Origin: Acholeplasmataceae bacterium
GTDB taxonomy: Bacteria > Bacillota_I > Bacilli_A > ML615J-28 > CAG-698
NCBI GenBank assembly: GCA_012839485.1
Contig: DUNF01000058.1
Span: 3,235-67,234 of the forward strand
Reading direction: 5' to 3'
Length of the DNA stretch: 64,000 bases
The notes beneath the pieces are model-generated. The model did no database searches. It was not told where the DNA came from and saw only the letters and a list, made by a program, of their open reading frames with translations. The first letter of the stretch is position 1, and every line of letters begins with the position of its first letter. Both the position numbers and the translations under genes were made by a program. Of this stretch, positions 53,642 through 62,822 are shown one piece after another.

Positions 53642-55025
53642 AAAAGTGACAAACAAAGATGTTTTGGCTTTAGAGAAATTAATTGATAAAACAAGAGTTT
53701 TTATTTATGATGATTCAATTTCAGAATATTCAAAAGATGAACTTGGTACTTTAATTGGTAAGCCAGAAGTGATTGTGAAAGTAGAATCGACTAAAGAAGT
53801 ATCTAAAGTTGCTAAATATGCTTATGACAATAACATTCCATTAACTGTAAGAGGAAGTGGAACTGGTTTAGTTGGGGCATGTGTACCATTATATGGTGGT
53901 ATTGTTTTGGATATGACTTTAATGAATAAAATTATTAATTTAGATGAAGAAAACCAAATTTTAGAAGTTGAAGCGGGAGCATTACTAATGGATATTGCTG
54001 ATTATACTAAAGCAAGAGGTTATCTATATGCTCCAGATCCAGGCGAAAAATCGGCAACAATAGGTGGTAATATTACAACTAACGCTGGTGGTATGAGAGC
54101 CGTAAAGTATGGAGTTACTAGAGATTGGGTCCGTGCTTTAGAAGTAGTTTTAATGGATGGAACAATTTTAGAGTTTGGGAAGAAAGTTGTAAAAGATACT
54201 TCAGGTTATTCTTTGAAGAACTTAATTATTGGTAGTGAAGGGACACTAGCAATTGTAACTAAAGCTTATTTAAAGGTAGTTTCACTACCTGAAAAAAGTT
54301 TAAGTTTACTTGTTCCTTATGCTAGTTTAGAAAAAGCTATTGAACAAGTTCCGAAGATTTTGAATTCAGGAACTAATCCAACAGCAATTGAGTTTTTTAC
54401 AAGAGAAGCTTTAGAGTATTCAGAGACGTTTTTAGGTAAAAAGTTCCCAGATCAAAACAGTCCTGCTTATATTTTACTTACTTTTGATGGTTCGCAAGCT
54501 GAGGTAGATGAGAATGCTAAGAAGGCGTCAGAACTATTAATTAACAAGTTTGAAGCAGTAGATGTTTTGATTGTTGATACTGATGAAAGAAACGAAGATG
54601 TTTGGAGTGCTAGGAGTTCTTTCTTAGAAGCTATTAAAGCTTCTACACCTTTAATGGATGAGTGTGATGTAGTAGTGCCACGTTCTGAAGTGAGCGATTA
54701 TATTAAATACACTTATGAGTTAGAAGAAAAGTATGGCTTAAGACTTCCTTCATTTGGCCATGCTGGTGATGGTAATTTACATATTTATATTTGTAAAGAT
54801 GACTTATCAGATGAAGAATGGGAAGTGAAACTAGATCTAGTATTCCATGATTTATATAAGAGAGCTAAAGAAGTTGGTGGTTTAGTATCAGGAGAACACG
54901 GAATTGGCTATGCTAAGATGGAATATTTAAAAGAATCATTAGGAGATGTGCAAATTAATTTAATGAGAAATATTAAAGCAGCATTCGATCCTAAAAATCT
55001 TTTAAATCCAGGAAAAATAGTGTAA
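53634..55025 (+). CDS. lctD: FAD-linked lactate dehydrogenase/glycolate oxidase GlcD family (LctD-like)
   Basis: 463 residues, the length of LctD. FAD-binding PCMH domain: KPEVIVKVESTKEVSKVAKYAYDNNIPLTVRGSGTGLVGACVP, DPGEKSATIGGNITTNAGGMRAVKYGVTRD. The C-terminal oxidase cap ends in FGHAGDGNLHIYI and GGLVSGEHGIGYAKMEYL, with metal-ligating His residues. With EtfBA it would oxidise D-lactate to pyruvate. Glycolate or 2-hydroxyglutarate are alternatives for the family; context with MurQ favours D-lactate. No lactate permease or racemase adjoins it. Confidence 0.88.
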   Translation: MYKKVTNKDVLALEKLIDKTRVFIYDDSISEYSKDELGTLIGKPEVIVKVESTKEVSKVAKYAYDNNIPLTVRGSGTGLVGACVPLYGGIVLDMTLMNKIINLDEENQILEVEAGALLMDIADYTKARGYLYAPDPGEKSATIGGNITTNAGGMRAVKYGVTRDWVRALEVVLMDGTILEFGKKVVKDTSGYSLKNLIIGSEGTLAIVTKAYLKVVSLPEKSLSLLVPYASLEKAIEQVPKILNSGTNPTAIEFFTREALEYSETFLGKKFPDQNSPAYILLTFDGSQAEVDENAKKASELLINKFEAVDVLIVDTDERNEDVWSARSSFLEAIKASTPLMDECDVVVPRSEVSDYIKYTYELEEKYGLRLPSFGHAGDGNLHIYICKDDLSDEEWEVKLDLVFHDLYKRAKEVGGLVSGEHGIGYAKMEYLKESLGDVQINLMRNIKAAFDPKNLLNPGKIV

Positions 55026-55044
55026 ACGCTTTTTAAAAAGCGTT
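55025..55044. repeat. Perfect 20-base palindrome after lctD
   Basis: AACGCTTTTTAAAAAGCGTT overlaps the region just past the lctD stop. No T tract follows on the plus strand, so it is a poor rho-independent terminator; it may be an operator or a weak 3'-end structure. AGCGCT recurs nearby at 55050-55055. Confidence 0.6.
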
Positions 55045-55083
55045 AAAAAAGCGCTAAAACAAAAGAGAAATTCTTGAAAAACC

Positions 55084-55112
55084 TTGACTTTTATACAGAG
55101 ATAATGTAGAAT
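55084..55112 (+). promoter_or_regulatory. Sigma-A promoter for the giant repeat lipoprotein
   Basis: TTGACT (55084-55089) and TAGAAT (55107-55112) with a 17-base spacer. The ~70-base leader has CCATA/TATGG (55121-55138) as a small hairpin. Confidence 0.72.
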
Positions 55113-55188
55113 ATATGTGACCATATGTAATAGTATGGCGTATTATATAATAATGATATAAACATTCAGATTAGGAGGTAAAGTGTTT

Positions 55189-58100
55189 ATGAAAATGAGA
55201 AGATTTTTCGGTGCACTTTTGATGCTTGTATTTGCCTTAACTGTGGTAGGCTGTGTAAGCAACAAGAAGTACAACGATGTTGCTGAACAGCTAAACAACG
55301 CTCAAACTCAATTAGACGCAGCAAATGCACAATTGACAGTATTAGAAGAGCAAAAAGCTGCTCTTGAGTTGCAACAACAAAATCTAAACGCAGAGAAGGC
55401 AGCATTAAATGCTAGAATCGCTCAACTTGAAGAATTCGAAGGTTTATCTGCCGAACTAGAAGAAGAACTAGCTCAATTAAACGAAGAGAAAGAGGCTCTT
55501 GATGCCAGAATAGCGGAAACAGAAGCTGATTTAGCAGCTCTTCAAGAGTTAGTTGCCGCACTAAGCAATAGACCTGTTGCGCCGACTTCATTAGAACTAT
55601 TTTTAATCGGTTCAACGCTTGTAGGAACATCTACAAATGCAGCTGAGCCTGATATTGACTATGTAGTTACACCAGCTGGCGCATATACTGGTTTATATTT
55701 TGAGGTTGAAAATCCTGAGATTGCAAGTGTTGATAGCTTAGGTCGTGTTACTGGTTTAAAACCTGGTAAAACTAAGATCAATGCTTGGTCTACACTAGAT
55801 CCAAGTGTTAAGGATTCAGTTGATTTTGAAGTTATCGAAGCTGGAGCAGATTTAGATATCGTAATCGCTGCAGTTAACGAAATTTATGCTCAACTAAATA
55901 GATCATATGTTGCTGAAGATTTAGCATTAATGCATGCTTCAAACCCTTCAGTAAAGATCTCATACTTAAAAGGATCAGAAGTTATTGCTGAGTACGTAGA
56001 TGGCGAATTAACACGTGGTACAGGTTACTACGCATACGAAGCACCTGCAGTAGATAAACTTGAAAAAGTTACTATTAAAGGTGAATATGGCGCAAACAAC
56101 GTACAACACAATATGGAACTTACTCTATTCGTTGTTGCTGATTTAGCAAACAATGCTTTCAATAGAGTACAAATGGCAAGAGATATCGTTGAATCTTACC
56201 TACTTCCTTATACATCAGAAGTAGAAAAAGTTTCAGCTGATTTAGCTTTAGAGGCTGAAATTGCTGGCGTAGAAATTGTATACACAAGCAGTGCTAAACA
56301 AGTTATTAGCAATGAAGGTGCATATGTACGTCCACTTGATGACACTAAAGTTAACTTCCAAGTTATGTATAAGTATCAAATCCCTGGTGGTGAATTATAC
56401 ACTGAATCAGCAGCATATGACGTATATGCTAATGGATATACTGCAGATGAAAAAATGGACTACATCGTTAATGAAGGGTCACTTGCTTTCTTAAATGGAT
56501 ATGCAAGCAACGTTAACATTAACTTACCAGCTGCAGATGACAAATTTGATGCTAAATTAACTTATGTTTCAGATAAACCAGAAGTTTTTGATAACGCTGG
56601 TAAATATGCTAATCAAGAATTAGCAGAAGCTACTGTAGTTACTTACACAGTTAGTTTCGAATACCTAGGAGAAGTTTTAGGAACTAGAGAAGTTGCAGTT
56701 ACTGCAAACTTACCTTCAGTTGCTTCAAAAGCAGCTAATGCTTTTGCTAACAACAACGAAGTTCCTGCTCATTTCCCTTATGGTGTTAAAGGTAGAGCAG
56801 GCGGAAATGCTCTTCCAGGACTTGTAGCTACACAAGCAGTTGGCGAAGATACAGCTAACGTTGCTTGGGAAGCACTAGAACCTGAATTATGGGCAGACGG
56901 CTTTGTATTAAATGCACAATATTTAAGATACCGTGAAACTGCTTTAAAAGCTACATTCACAAATGCAGCTGATGAAACAGATAAAGCTGAATTAGAATTA
57001 GTTATAAATATCGGTGCTGGAAAAACTAAAGATGATATTATTGTTGCAGGACGTTTCTCACAACAAACATCTACAGTTTATAAAGAAAAATGTGATACAT
57101 TAGCATTATTCTCATACTTTGATCCAGTTGTTGGTGTTTTAAATATGGCATTCCCAACATATTACTCAGGTTATATGTTCTCAATTCAAGGCGAATTCAG
57201 ACAAGCTCCAAACAATCCTGATATTGAAATTTTCTACCAAGGAGAAGATGCTTCTAGAAGCAACTTATATATCAGACATGACTCAGTAATTTATGTTACT
57301 GGTAAAAAAGACAATGGCGAAGGTATCTTTGATAATAGTACTTTAATTCAAGGTACTGGTGGTAACTGGCCTGTATTATATGTAAACAATTATACAGAAA
57401 CAGTAAAAGTTCCACTTGCTGTTCACGTAACAGGCAATGGTTCAGATGGAAATCCAATTGTATCAACTGGTTTCTCTCGTGAATTTGCTTTAACAGTTGA
57501 CGGTTACAGAACTGTTTTCATTGTTAACTTAGAAACAGGTGAAGTAGTATCTGGTAATGGTAAGAGCGGAATTCAATTCGCTTACCCAGCAGGAACAAAA
57601 TATCTTGAACTTCCTGCAAACCATGCTATTTACTGTCCAAAAACACAATCAAATAATGCTATTTACAATGGCGTATTCTGTGTACAAGGAACTCATCTAG
57701 AAGTTAATCATCATGATTTACATCCAAAGAACAGTTATTTCATTGATACAGCTAATGCACAATTAGAAAACGCTGAAGCTTCAATTGCTAAGTTAGAAGC
57801 TGGTGAAGCATTAGGCGAAGAAGATGCTAACCCAGTTACAGCTTTAGCAACAGCTAATGCAAGAGCAAACAATGCTAGATTATCAGATGCTGAAAAAGCT
57901 GGATTTAATGCCGCAAAATACGCTGAACTAGCTGGTCGTTATGCTTTATTATTCAATGAAGAATTACAAGCATTAAAAGATAGCAAAGGTGAAATTGGCT
58001 TCTATATGGAAGACTATGTAGTAGCATTACAAGCTGCTTATGATAAGTATGATGCTTTACCTGAAGCTGCTCAAGATGCTGTTCCATTAAAAGCTTGGTT

Positions 58101-61100
58101 ACTTGCTGAAAAAGCACTTTACTTAGATACAAACTGGACTATTACATATAACTTAAATGGTGGTTCAATTTATACTAATGAGAAAGCAAGAATTATTGAT
58201 TTATTCTTTGATGATTTATATCAACATTTACAAGAACAAAACTTTAATGCTTGGGTATCTCAAAAGCATGATTATGATGGAAATATTACACAAGCTGATG
58301 TAACTCATACATTACCATCACTTGCAGAGTTTAAAAATCCAGATTCAGAAGATCCAAACGCATTTATTAACTTAATGAAAGGTGACGATGGAAATTACTT
58401 CGTATCATATCAAACAAAAGATCCAGATCACTTCGCATTAGAGTTCTTAATTAAATTATATAAGAACATTGATGGAACTATTAATGAAGATTATAAGAAG
58501 TTAGAAGTTGGCGATAGACACTTCTTTAACAACAAAAAATATGGCCACTGGGCTGAATTAATGTTAGTTATGGAAGAAACATTCCTTGCAGGAACTTGCC
58601 AAATGAACGGTTATACTTCTATTAGAGATATTTATAATAGAGTTGGTTTACCTGTTGCTCAATTCCTAGAAGGAAAAGATGCAGAAGGAAATAAGACATT
58701 TAAATATGCTCAAGATAGAGTAGGTTGGGGCTCAACTGTATATGCAACACAAGCTGACATTGCTTCATGGGTTGCTTCATACCGTCATATGACTCAATAT
58801 ATCTTCAATATGGCATTATCAACTGGTCAAACTATTGATAATCCTGTAATTCCTCAAAACGTATACGTTATTCCTGAAGCTGAAGCTGCAGCTCAATTAA
58901 ACGATGGTGTTGCTAACTTATACAACGTTGCAACTGTTGATTTCAATGTTCCAGCTCCAGTAAAACCTTACTCAGTATTTGATGGTTGGTATATGGATGC
59001 AGAATTAACTCAACCAGTTGTATGGACTGTTGATGGCTTAGGACAACAAGACGTTCAAGTATATGCTAAGTTTAGTGGAGATCCAGCTTATGCTAATAAA
59101 GTTACTATCGCTGCAGATCCTGCAATCGAAGTTAATGTACCTTATGGTGACAAATTAGCAGTTCCAGCTGTTCCAGCTCCAGCAGGCAAAGTTTTTGTAG
59201 GTCTATATGAAGATGCTGCATTAAACAATGCTTATGACTTAAATACAGCTGTTTATGCACCTGTTACTTTATATCCTAAATTTGTAAATGCTGCAGATGT
59301 TTACGTTGTAGAATTCGTTTCTAACGTAGAAGGAGTAGCAATCGCAAATCAAATAATTGAAGTTGCTGCTGCTGATAAGAAAGCAGTTCAACCTGCAATT
59401 GTTAACCCAGGATATGAATTAGTTGGTTGGTATAAAGAAGCTGCATTTGAAAACTTATATAATTTTGCAGACGATGTTGCTGGTAACTTAAAACTATATG
59501 CTAAATGGGCAGTAAGTTTAGAAGTTTCATTTGATACTGGTTTATTAGGAGTTACAATTCCTACTCAATCATTATTACCTGGAGAAAAAGCTACTCAACC
59601 TGCATTAGCTTATGAAGGTTATTCAGTTGAAGGTTGGTATACAGAAAAAGCATTTGAAAACAAATTTGATTTTGCTGTAGCTCCAACTGCAAGCGTAAAA
59701 TTATATGCAAAATTAGTTATTAATCAACATACATTAACATTTACAGATGAAGGTACTGCATTAGCTCCATTCACTGGAAACTATGGTGCTGCTATTGTAT
59801 TCCCTGCTGACCCTGTAAAAGAACACTATGTATTTGATGGATGGTATTATTTAGATGCTGAAGCAAATGAAGTTAAATTTGTTGCAACAGCTATGCCAGA
59901 TGCAAGTTTAGCATTATATTCTAAATATGTTCCATATCAATATACAATTACATTAGTTTCTAAGAGTCTTAATACATATCATTATAGTAAAGACTTATTA
60001 CTAATGGAATTATTCGCAGATTATCACGAATTCTTAGGACGCACAGATTCTCTAACAGACTTCGTTCATGGTGCAGGTCTAACTGAAGGTTATGACGGTC
60101 CATGGCAATCAGTTAAGAAATTCTACAAAGCTAATAGAAGAGACGTTGATGATTCATTAGGAGTATTCGTATCTGATTCTAGATATCACGATAAATGGTT
60201 AGCATTCTTTGACCATGTAGAATACCTAGTTAGAAAAGCTAATCCAGCTCAAGGATTCTGGAGCTCAGAATGGCTTGGAAACTTAAGATTCCCTCAATGG
60301 ATTAAAGGACAATCAATTATCGGTAATGCCACAAATAGAAACATTATTCCATTTACTTCAGCTGAAATTAAATATACTGTTGAAGATGGTGCAATTGAAT
60401 TACCAGAATTATGGACAGTTGTTCCTATGTCATTAGGTACATTTGAAGGCTGGTATGAAATGACTCCTGAAGGATTAGAAGTTGTTACATCTATTCCAGC
60501 TGATGCTACTGGCGATATGACGCTTTATGCTGCTTTCGCTGCTCCTAAATTTGAAGTAGAATATTATGACGGAGCTTCATTATTAGAAAAAGAAGTTCTA
60601 AAAGAAGGTAAGAAGATTACTTTTGTTAAACCTGAAAAAGCTAACCATACATTTGAAGGTTGGTTCACAGATGCCGGATTAACACAAGCTTATGACGCAA
60701 GTGCTCCAGTTACAACTGATTTAGTTCTATATGCTAACTTCGTATTAGAAAATAGAACATTAACATTCAATTCTAATGGTGGAGATGAAGTTGCTGCTAT
60801 TACAGTACCTCATGGAACTCAAGTTCTAGCACCAGCAGATCCAGCAAGAACTGGATATACATTTGCAGATTGGTTTGCAGATGCTGACTTAACAGAAGCA
60901 TACGCATTCCCAGTTAACTTAGAAGCAGATACAACTGTTTATGCTAAATGGAATGCAAATCCAATCAAGATTTCATTCGATCCACAAGGCGGATCAGCTG
61001 TAGCTCCTATTGATACAGAGTACGATGCTATTGTTCCAGCTCCAGAAGCACCAACACAACTTAACAAAGCATTTGCTGGTTGGTATAAAAATGCTGCATG

Positions 61101-62664
61101 CTCTGAAGGCGAAGAATATGATTTTGCTTTACCAGTATCAGCACTTGCAGACTTCACGCTTTATGCTAAATGGGTACCAGCTCCAAGAACTGTTACATTT
61201 AATACATTAACTGATGAAGTTACTGTAGATCCTGTAGTAGTAGATCATGGTACAGCTGTTGCTGAACCAGCAGCTCCAATAAGAGAAGGATACACATTCT
61301 CAGCATGGTATACAGAAGCTTCATTAGCTACACTATATGACTTTAATGATCTAGTAGTAGCAGATATTACACTTTATGCTAAATGGACTATTAAACAATA
61401 TAACGTAACATTTGATGATAACCATGGATCAACAACAACTGTTTCAGTTGAACACGGTTCATTATTAGATGTTCCTGCACCACAACCAGTATGGGTTGGT
61501 CACGACTTTGGTGGTTGGTACAAAGATCAAGAATGTTCTGAAGGACAACAATTTAACTTTGCTACTGAACAAATCAAATCAGACTTAACATTATACATTA
61601 AATGGAGTGTAACTCAAATTACATTAACATTTAACGTTGATGGCGGATCAGCAATTCCAGCTGTAACTCAAGATTACAACTCATCATTTGCTAAACCAGA
61701 AGATCCAACTAAAGAAGGATATACTTTCGATGGATGGTTCGAAGCTGATTTAGTAACTCCATTTGCATTACCTGCTAACTTAATTGCAGATGCTACAGCA
61801 TATGCTAAGTGGACAATTACACAAACTAAACTTACTTATGAAGTAAATGGCGGTTCACCAATTCCTGAAGATTTAGGCGATTGGAATAGAACAATTAACG
61901 CTCCAGCAGATCCAACAAAAGTTGGTTATGACTTCAAGGGTTGGTATAAAGATGCTGAATTTGCAGAAGCATTCGCATTCCCAGTTGATTTAAAAGTTGA
62001 CACAAAGATTTATGCTAAATGGGATATTCAACAAGTTAAATTGTCATTTAACGTTGATGGCGGTTCAGCAATTCCAGCTGTAACTCAAGATTACAACACA
62101 GAATTTGCTAAACCAGAAGATCCAACTAAAGAAGGATATACTTTCGATGGATGGTTCGAAGCTGATTTAGTAACTCCATTTGCATTCCCTGTTACTTTAA
62201 CAGCAGATGCTACAGCATACGCTAAGTGGACAATTACACAAACTAAGCTTACTTATGAAGTAGCTGGTGGCTCAGCAATTCCTGAAGATTTAGGCAATTG
62301 GGGTAGAACAATTAACGCTCCAGCTGCTCCAACAAAAGTTGGTCACATCTTCAAGGGTTGGTATGCAGATGCTGGATTAACAGAAGCATTCGCATTCCCA
62401 GTTGATTTAAAAGCTGACACAACAGTTTATGCTAAATGGGAAGCTGAACCTAGAAAGTTAACATTTGATTCAAATGGTGGTAGCGTAGTTGCTTCATCTA
62501 CAGTACCTTATGGCACTATAGTTGTACAACCTACAGATCCAACTAGAGACGGATATGTATTTGCTGGCTGGTTTGATGAACCTGCATTAACAACTCCACA
62601 TGACTTTACAGTTGGATTAACAACTAACATGACAGTTTATGCTAAGTGGACACCAGCTCCATAG
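55189..62664 (+). CDS. Giant surface lipoprotein with coiled coil, Big2 and InlB-type repeats
   Basis: 2491 residues from ATG 55189 (AGGAGGT nine bases upstream). The lipoprotein signal ends TVVGC (Cys22). Next come a Leu/Glu/Ala/Gln-rich coiled coil (about 25-125), a Big2-like domain (about 135-225), uncharacterised beta-rich domains, and from about residue 980 to the end some sixteen Listeria-Bacteroides (InlB B) repeats, each ending like VYAKW. Two repeats carry long helical insertions. The protein is likely an adhesin or ligand-binding stalk. Repeats near the end arose by tandem duplication. It is monocistronic with its own promoter and terminator. Confidence 0.85.
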   Translation: MKMRRFFGALLMLVFALTVVGCVSNKKYNDVAEQLNNAQTQLDAANAQLTVLEEQKAALELQQQNLNAEKAALNARIAQLEEFEGLSAELEEELAQLNEEKEALDARIAETEADLAALQELVAALSNRPVAPTSLELFLIGSTLVGTSTNAAEPDIDYVVTPAGAYTGLYFEVENPEIASVDSLGRVTGLKPGKTKINAWSTLDPSVKDSVDFEVIEAGADLDIVIAAVNEIYAQLNRSYVAEDLALMHASNPSVKISYLKGSEVIAEYVDGELTRGTGYYAYEAPAVDKLEKVTIKGEYGANNVQHNMELTLFVVADLANNAFNRVQMARDIVESYLLPYTSEVEKVSADLALEAEIAGVEIVYTSSAKQVISNEGAYVRPLDDTKVNFQVMYKYQIPGGELYTESAAYDVYANGYTADEKMDYIVNEGSLAFLNGYASNVNINLPAADDKFDAKLTYVSDKPEVFDNAGKYANQELAEATVVTYTVSFEYLGEVLGTREVAVTANLPSVASKAANAFANNNEVPAHFPYGVKGRAGGNALPGLVATQAVGEDTANVAWEALEPELWADGFVLNAQYLRYRETALKATFTNAADETDKAELELVINIGAGKTKDDIIVAGRFSQQTSTVYKEKCDTLALFSYFDPVVGVLNMAFPTYYSGYMFSIQGEFRQAPNNPDIEIFYQGEDASRSNLYIRHDSVIYVTGKKDNGEGIFDNSTLIQGTGGNWPVLYVNNYTETVKVPLAVHVTGNGSDGNPIVSTGFSREFALTVDGYRTVFIVNLETGEVVSGNGKSGIQFAYPAGTKYLELPANHAIYCPKTQSNNAIYNGVFCVQGTHLEVNHHDLHPKNSYFIDTANAQLENAEASIAKLEAGEALGEEDANPVTALATANARANNARLSDAEKAGFNAAKYAELAGRYALLFNEELQALKDSKGEIGFYMEDYVVALQAAYDKYDALPEAAQDAVPLKAWLLAEKALYLDTNWTITYNLNGGSIYTNEKARIIDLFFDDLYQHLQEQNFNAWVSQKHDYDGNITQADVTHTLPSLAEFKNPDSEDPNAFINLMKGDDGNYFVSYQTKDPDHFALEFLIKLYKNIDGTINEDYKKLEVGDRHFFNNKKYGHWAELMLVMEETFLAGTCQMNGYTSIRDIYNRVGLPVAQFLEGKDAEGNKTFKYAQDRVGWGSTVYATQADIASWVASYRHMTQYIFNMALSTGQTIDNPVIPQNVYVIPEAEAAAQLNDGVANLYNVATVDFNVPAPVKPYSVFDGWYMDAELTQPVVWTVDGLGQQDVQVYAKFSGDPAYANKVTIAADPAIEVNVPYGDKLAVPAVPAPAGKVFVGLYEDAALNNAYDLNTAVYAPVTLYPKFVNAADVYVVEFVSNVEGVAIANQIIEVAAADKKAVQPAIVNPGYELVGWYKEAAFENLYNFADDVAGNLKLYAKWAVSLEVSFDTGLLGVTIPTQSLLPGEKATQPALAYEGYSVEGWYTEKAFENKFDFAVAPTASVKLYAKLVINQHTLTFTDEGTALAPFTGNYGAAIVFPADPVKEHYVFDGWYYLDAEANEVKFVATAMPDASLALYSKYVPYQYTITLVSKSLNTYHYSKDLLLMELFADYHEFLGRTDSLTDFVHGAGLTEGYDGPWQSVKKFYKANRRDVDDSLGVFVSDSRYHDKWLAFFDHVEYLVRKANPAQGFWSSEWLGNLRFPQWIKGQSIIGNATNRNIIPFTSAEIKYTVEDGAIELPELWTVVPMSLGTFEGWYEMTPEGLEVVTSIPADATGDMTLYAAFAAPKFEVEYYDGASLLEKEVLKEGKKITFVKPEKANHTFEGWFTDAGLTQAYDASAPVTTDLVLYANFVLENRTLTFNSNGGDEVAAITVPHGTQVLAPADPARTGYTFADWFADADLTEAYAFPVNLEADTTVYAKWNANPIKISFDPQGGSAVAPIDTEYDAIVPAPEAPTQLNKAFAGWYKNAACSEGEEYDFALPVSALADFTLYAKWVPAPRTVTFNTLTDEVTVDPVVVDHGTAVAEPAAPIREGYTFSAWYTEASLATLYDFNDLVVADITLYAKWTIKQYNVTFDDNHGSTTTVSVEHGSLLDVPAPQPVWVGHDFGGWYKDQECSEGQQFNFATEQIKSDLTLYIKWSVTQITLTFNVDGGSAIPAVTQDYNSSFAKPEDPTKEGYTFDGWFEADLVTPFALPANLIADATAYAKWTITQTKLTYEVNGGSPIPEDLGDWNRTINAPADPTKVGYDFKGWYKDAEFAEAFAFPVDLKVDTKIYAKWDIQQVKLSFNVDGGSAIPAVTQDYNTEFAKPEDPTKEGYTFDGWFEADLVTPFAFPVTLTADATAYAKWTITQTKLTYEVAGGSAIPEDLGNWGRTINAPAAPTKVGHIFKGWYADAGLTEAFAFPVDLKADTTVYAKWEAEPRKLTFDSNGGSVVASSTVPYGTIVVQPTDPTRDGYVFAGWFDEPALTTPHDFTVGLTTNMTVYAKWTPAP
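61622..62455 (+). repeat. Tandem duplication, 417-base unit, in the repeat lipoprotein
   Basis: The unit 61622-62038 is followed directly by a close copy 62039-62455. For example TTAACGTTGATGGCGG starts at 61631 and recurs at 62048, and stretches such as the ACTTTCGATGGATGGTTCGA region are identical. Each unit holds two InlB-type repeats (139 residues), so duplication was by pairs and recent. Confidence 0.85.
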
Positions 62665-62701
62665 GAATAACTAATAATCTTTGAAAAAGAAGATAGATAA
62701 A

Positions 62702-62732
62702 AAAAGAGTAACCTTCGGGTTACTCTTTTCTT
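62702..62732 (+). terminator. Terminator with TTCG loop after the giant lipoprotein
   Basis: An 11-bp stem AAAGAGTAACC / GGTTACTCTTT closed by a stable TTCG tetraloop is followed by TCTT. Confidence 0.92.
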
Positions 62733-62765
62733 ATACATTAAGTATAAAGATTGTAAAAAAAGGGA

Positions 62766-62794
62766 TTGTTAAAAACGTTTTTTTATGATACAAT
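62766..62794 (+). promoter_or_regulatory. Promoter with palindrome in spacer, alcohol dehydrogenase
   Basis: TTGTTA (62766-62771) and an extended -10 TGATACAAT (TACAAT 62789-62794) are 17 bases apart. AAAAACGTTTTT (62771-62782), a perfect palindrome, fills the spacer and is a candidate operator. Confidence 0.65.
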
Positions 62795-62822
62795 TTAAGT
62801 GCAATTAGGAGGTGTTTGAACT

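Noticed and set aside
55183..55188. GTG start for the giant lipoprotein
   Set aside because: Only three bases from the AGGAGGT site; ATG 55189 has normal spacing.
55026..55188. Small gene or riboswitch between lctD and the giant lipoprotein
   Set aside because: Only the palindrome, a promoter and a short leader are visible; no conserved riboswitch core or open frame with RBS.
60700..62660. CRISPR-like array
   Set aside because: The repetition is in-frame protein repeats with a 417-base period and no short constant repeat/spacer pattern.
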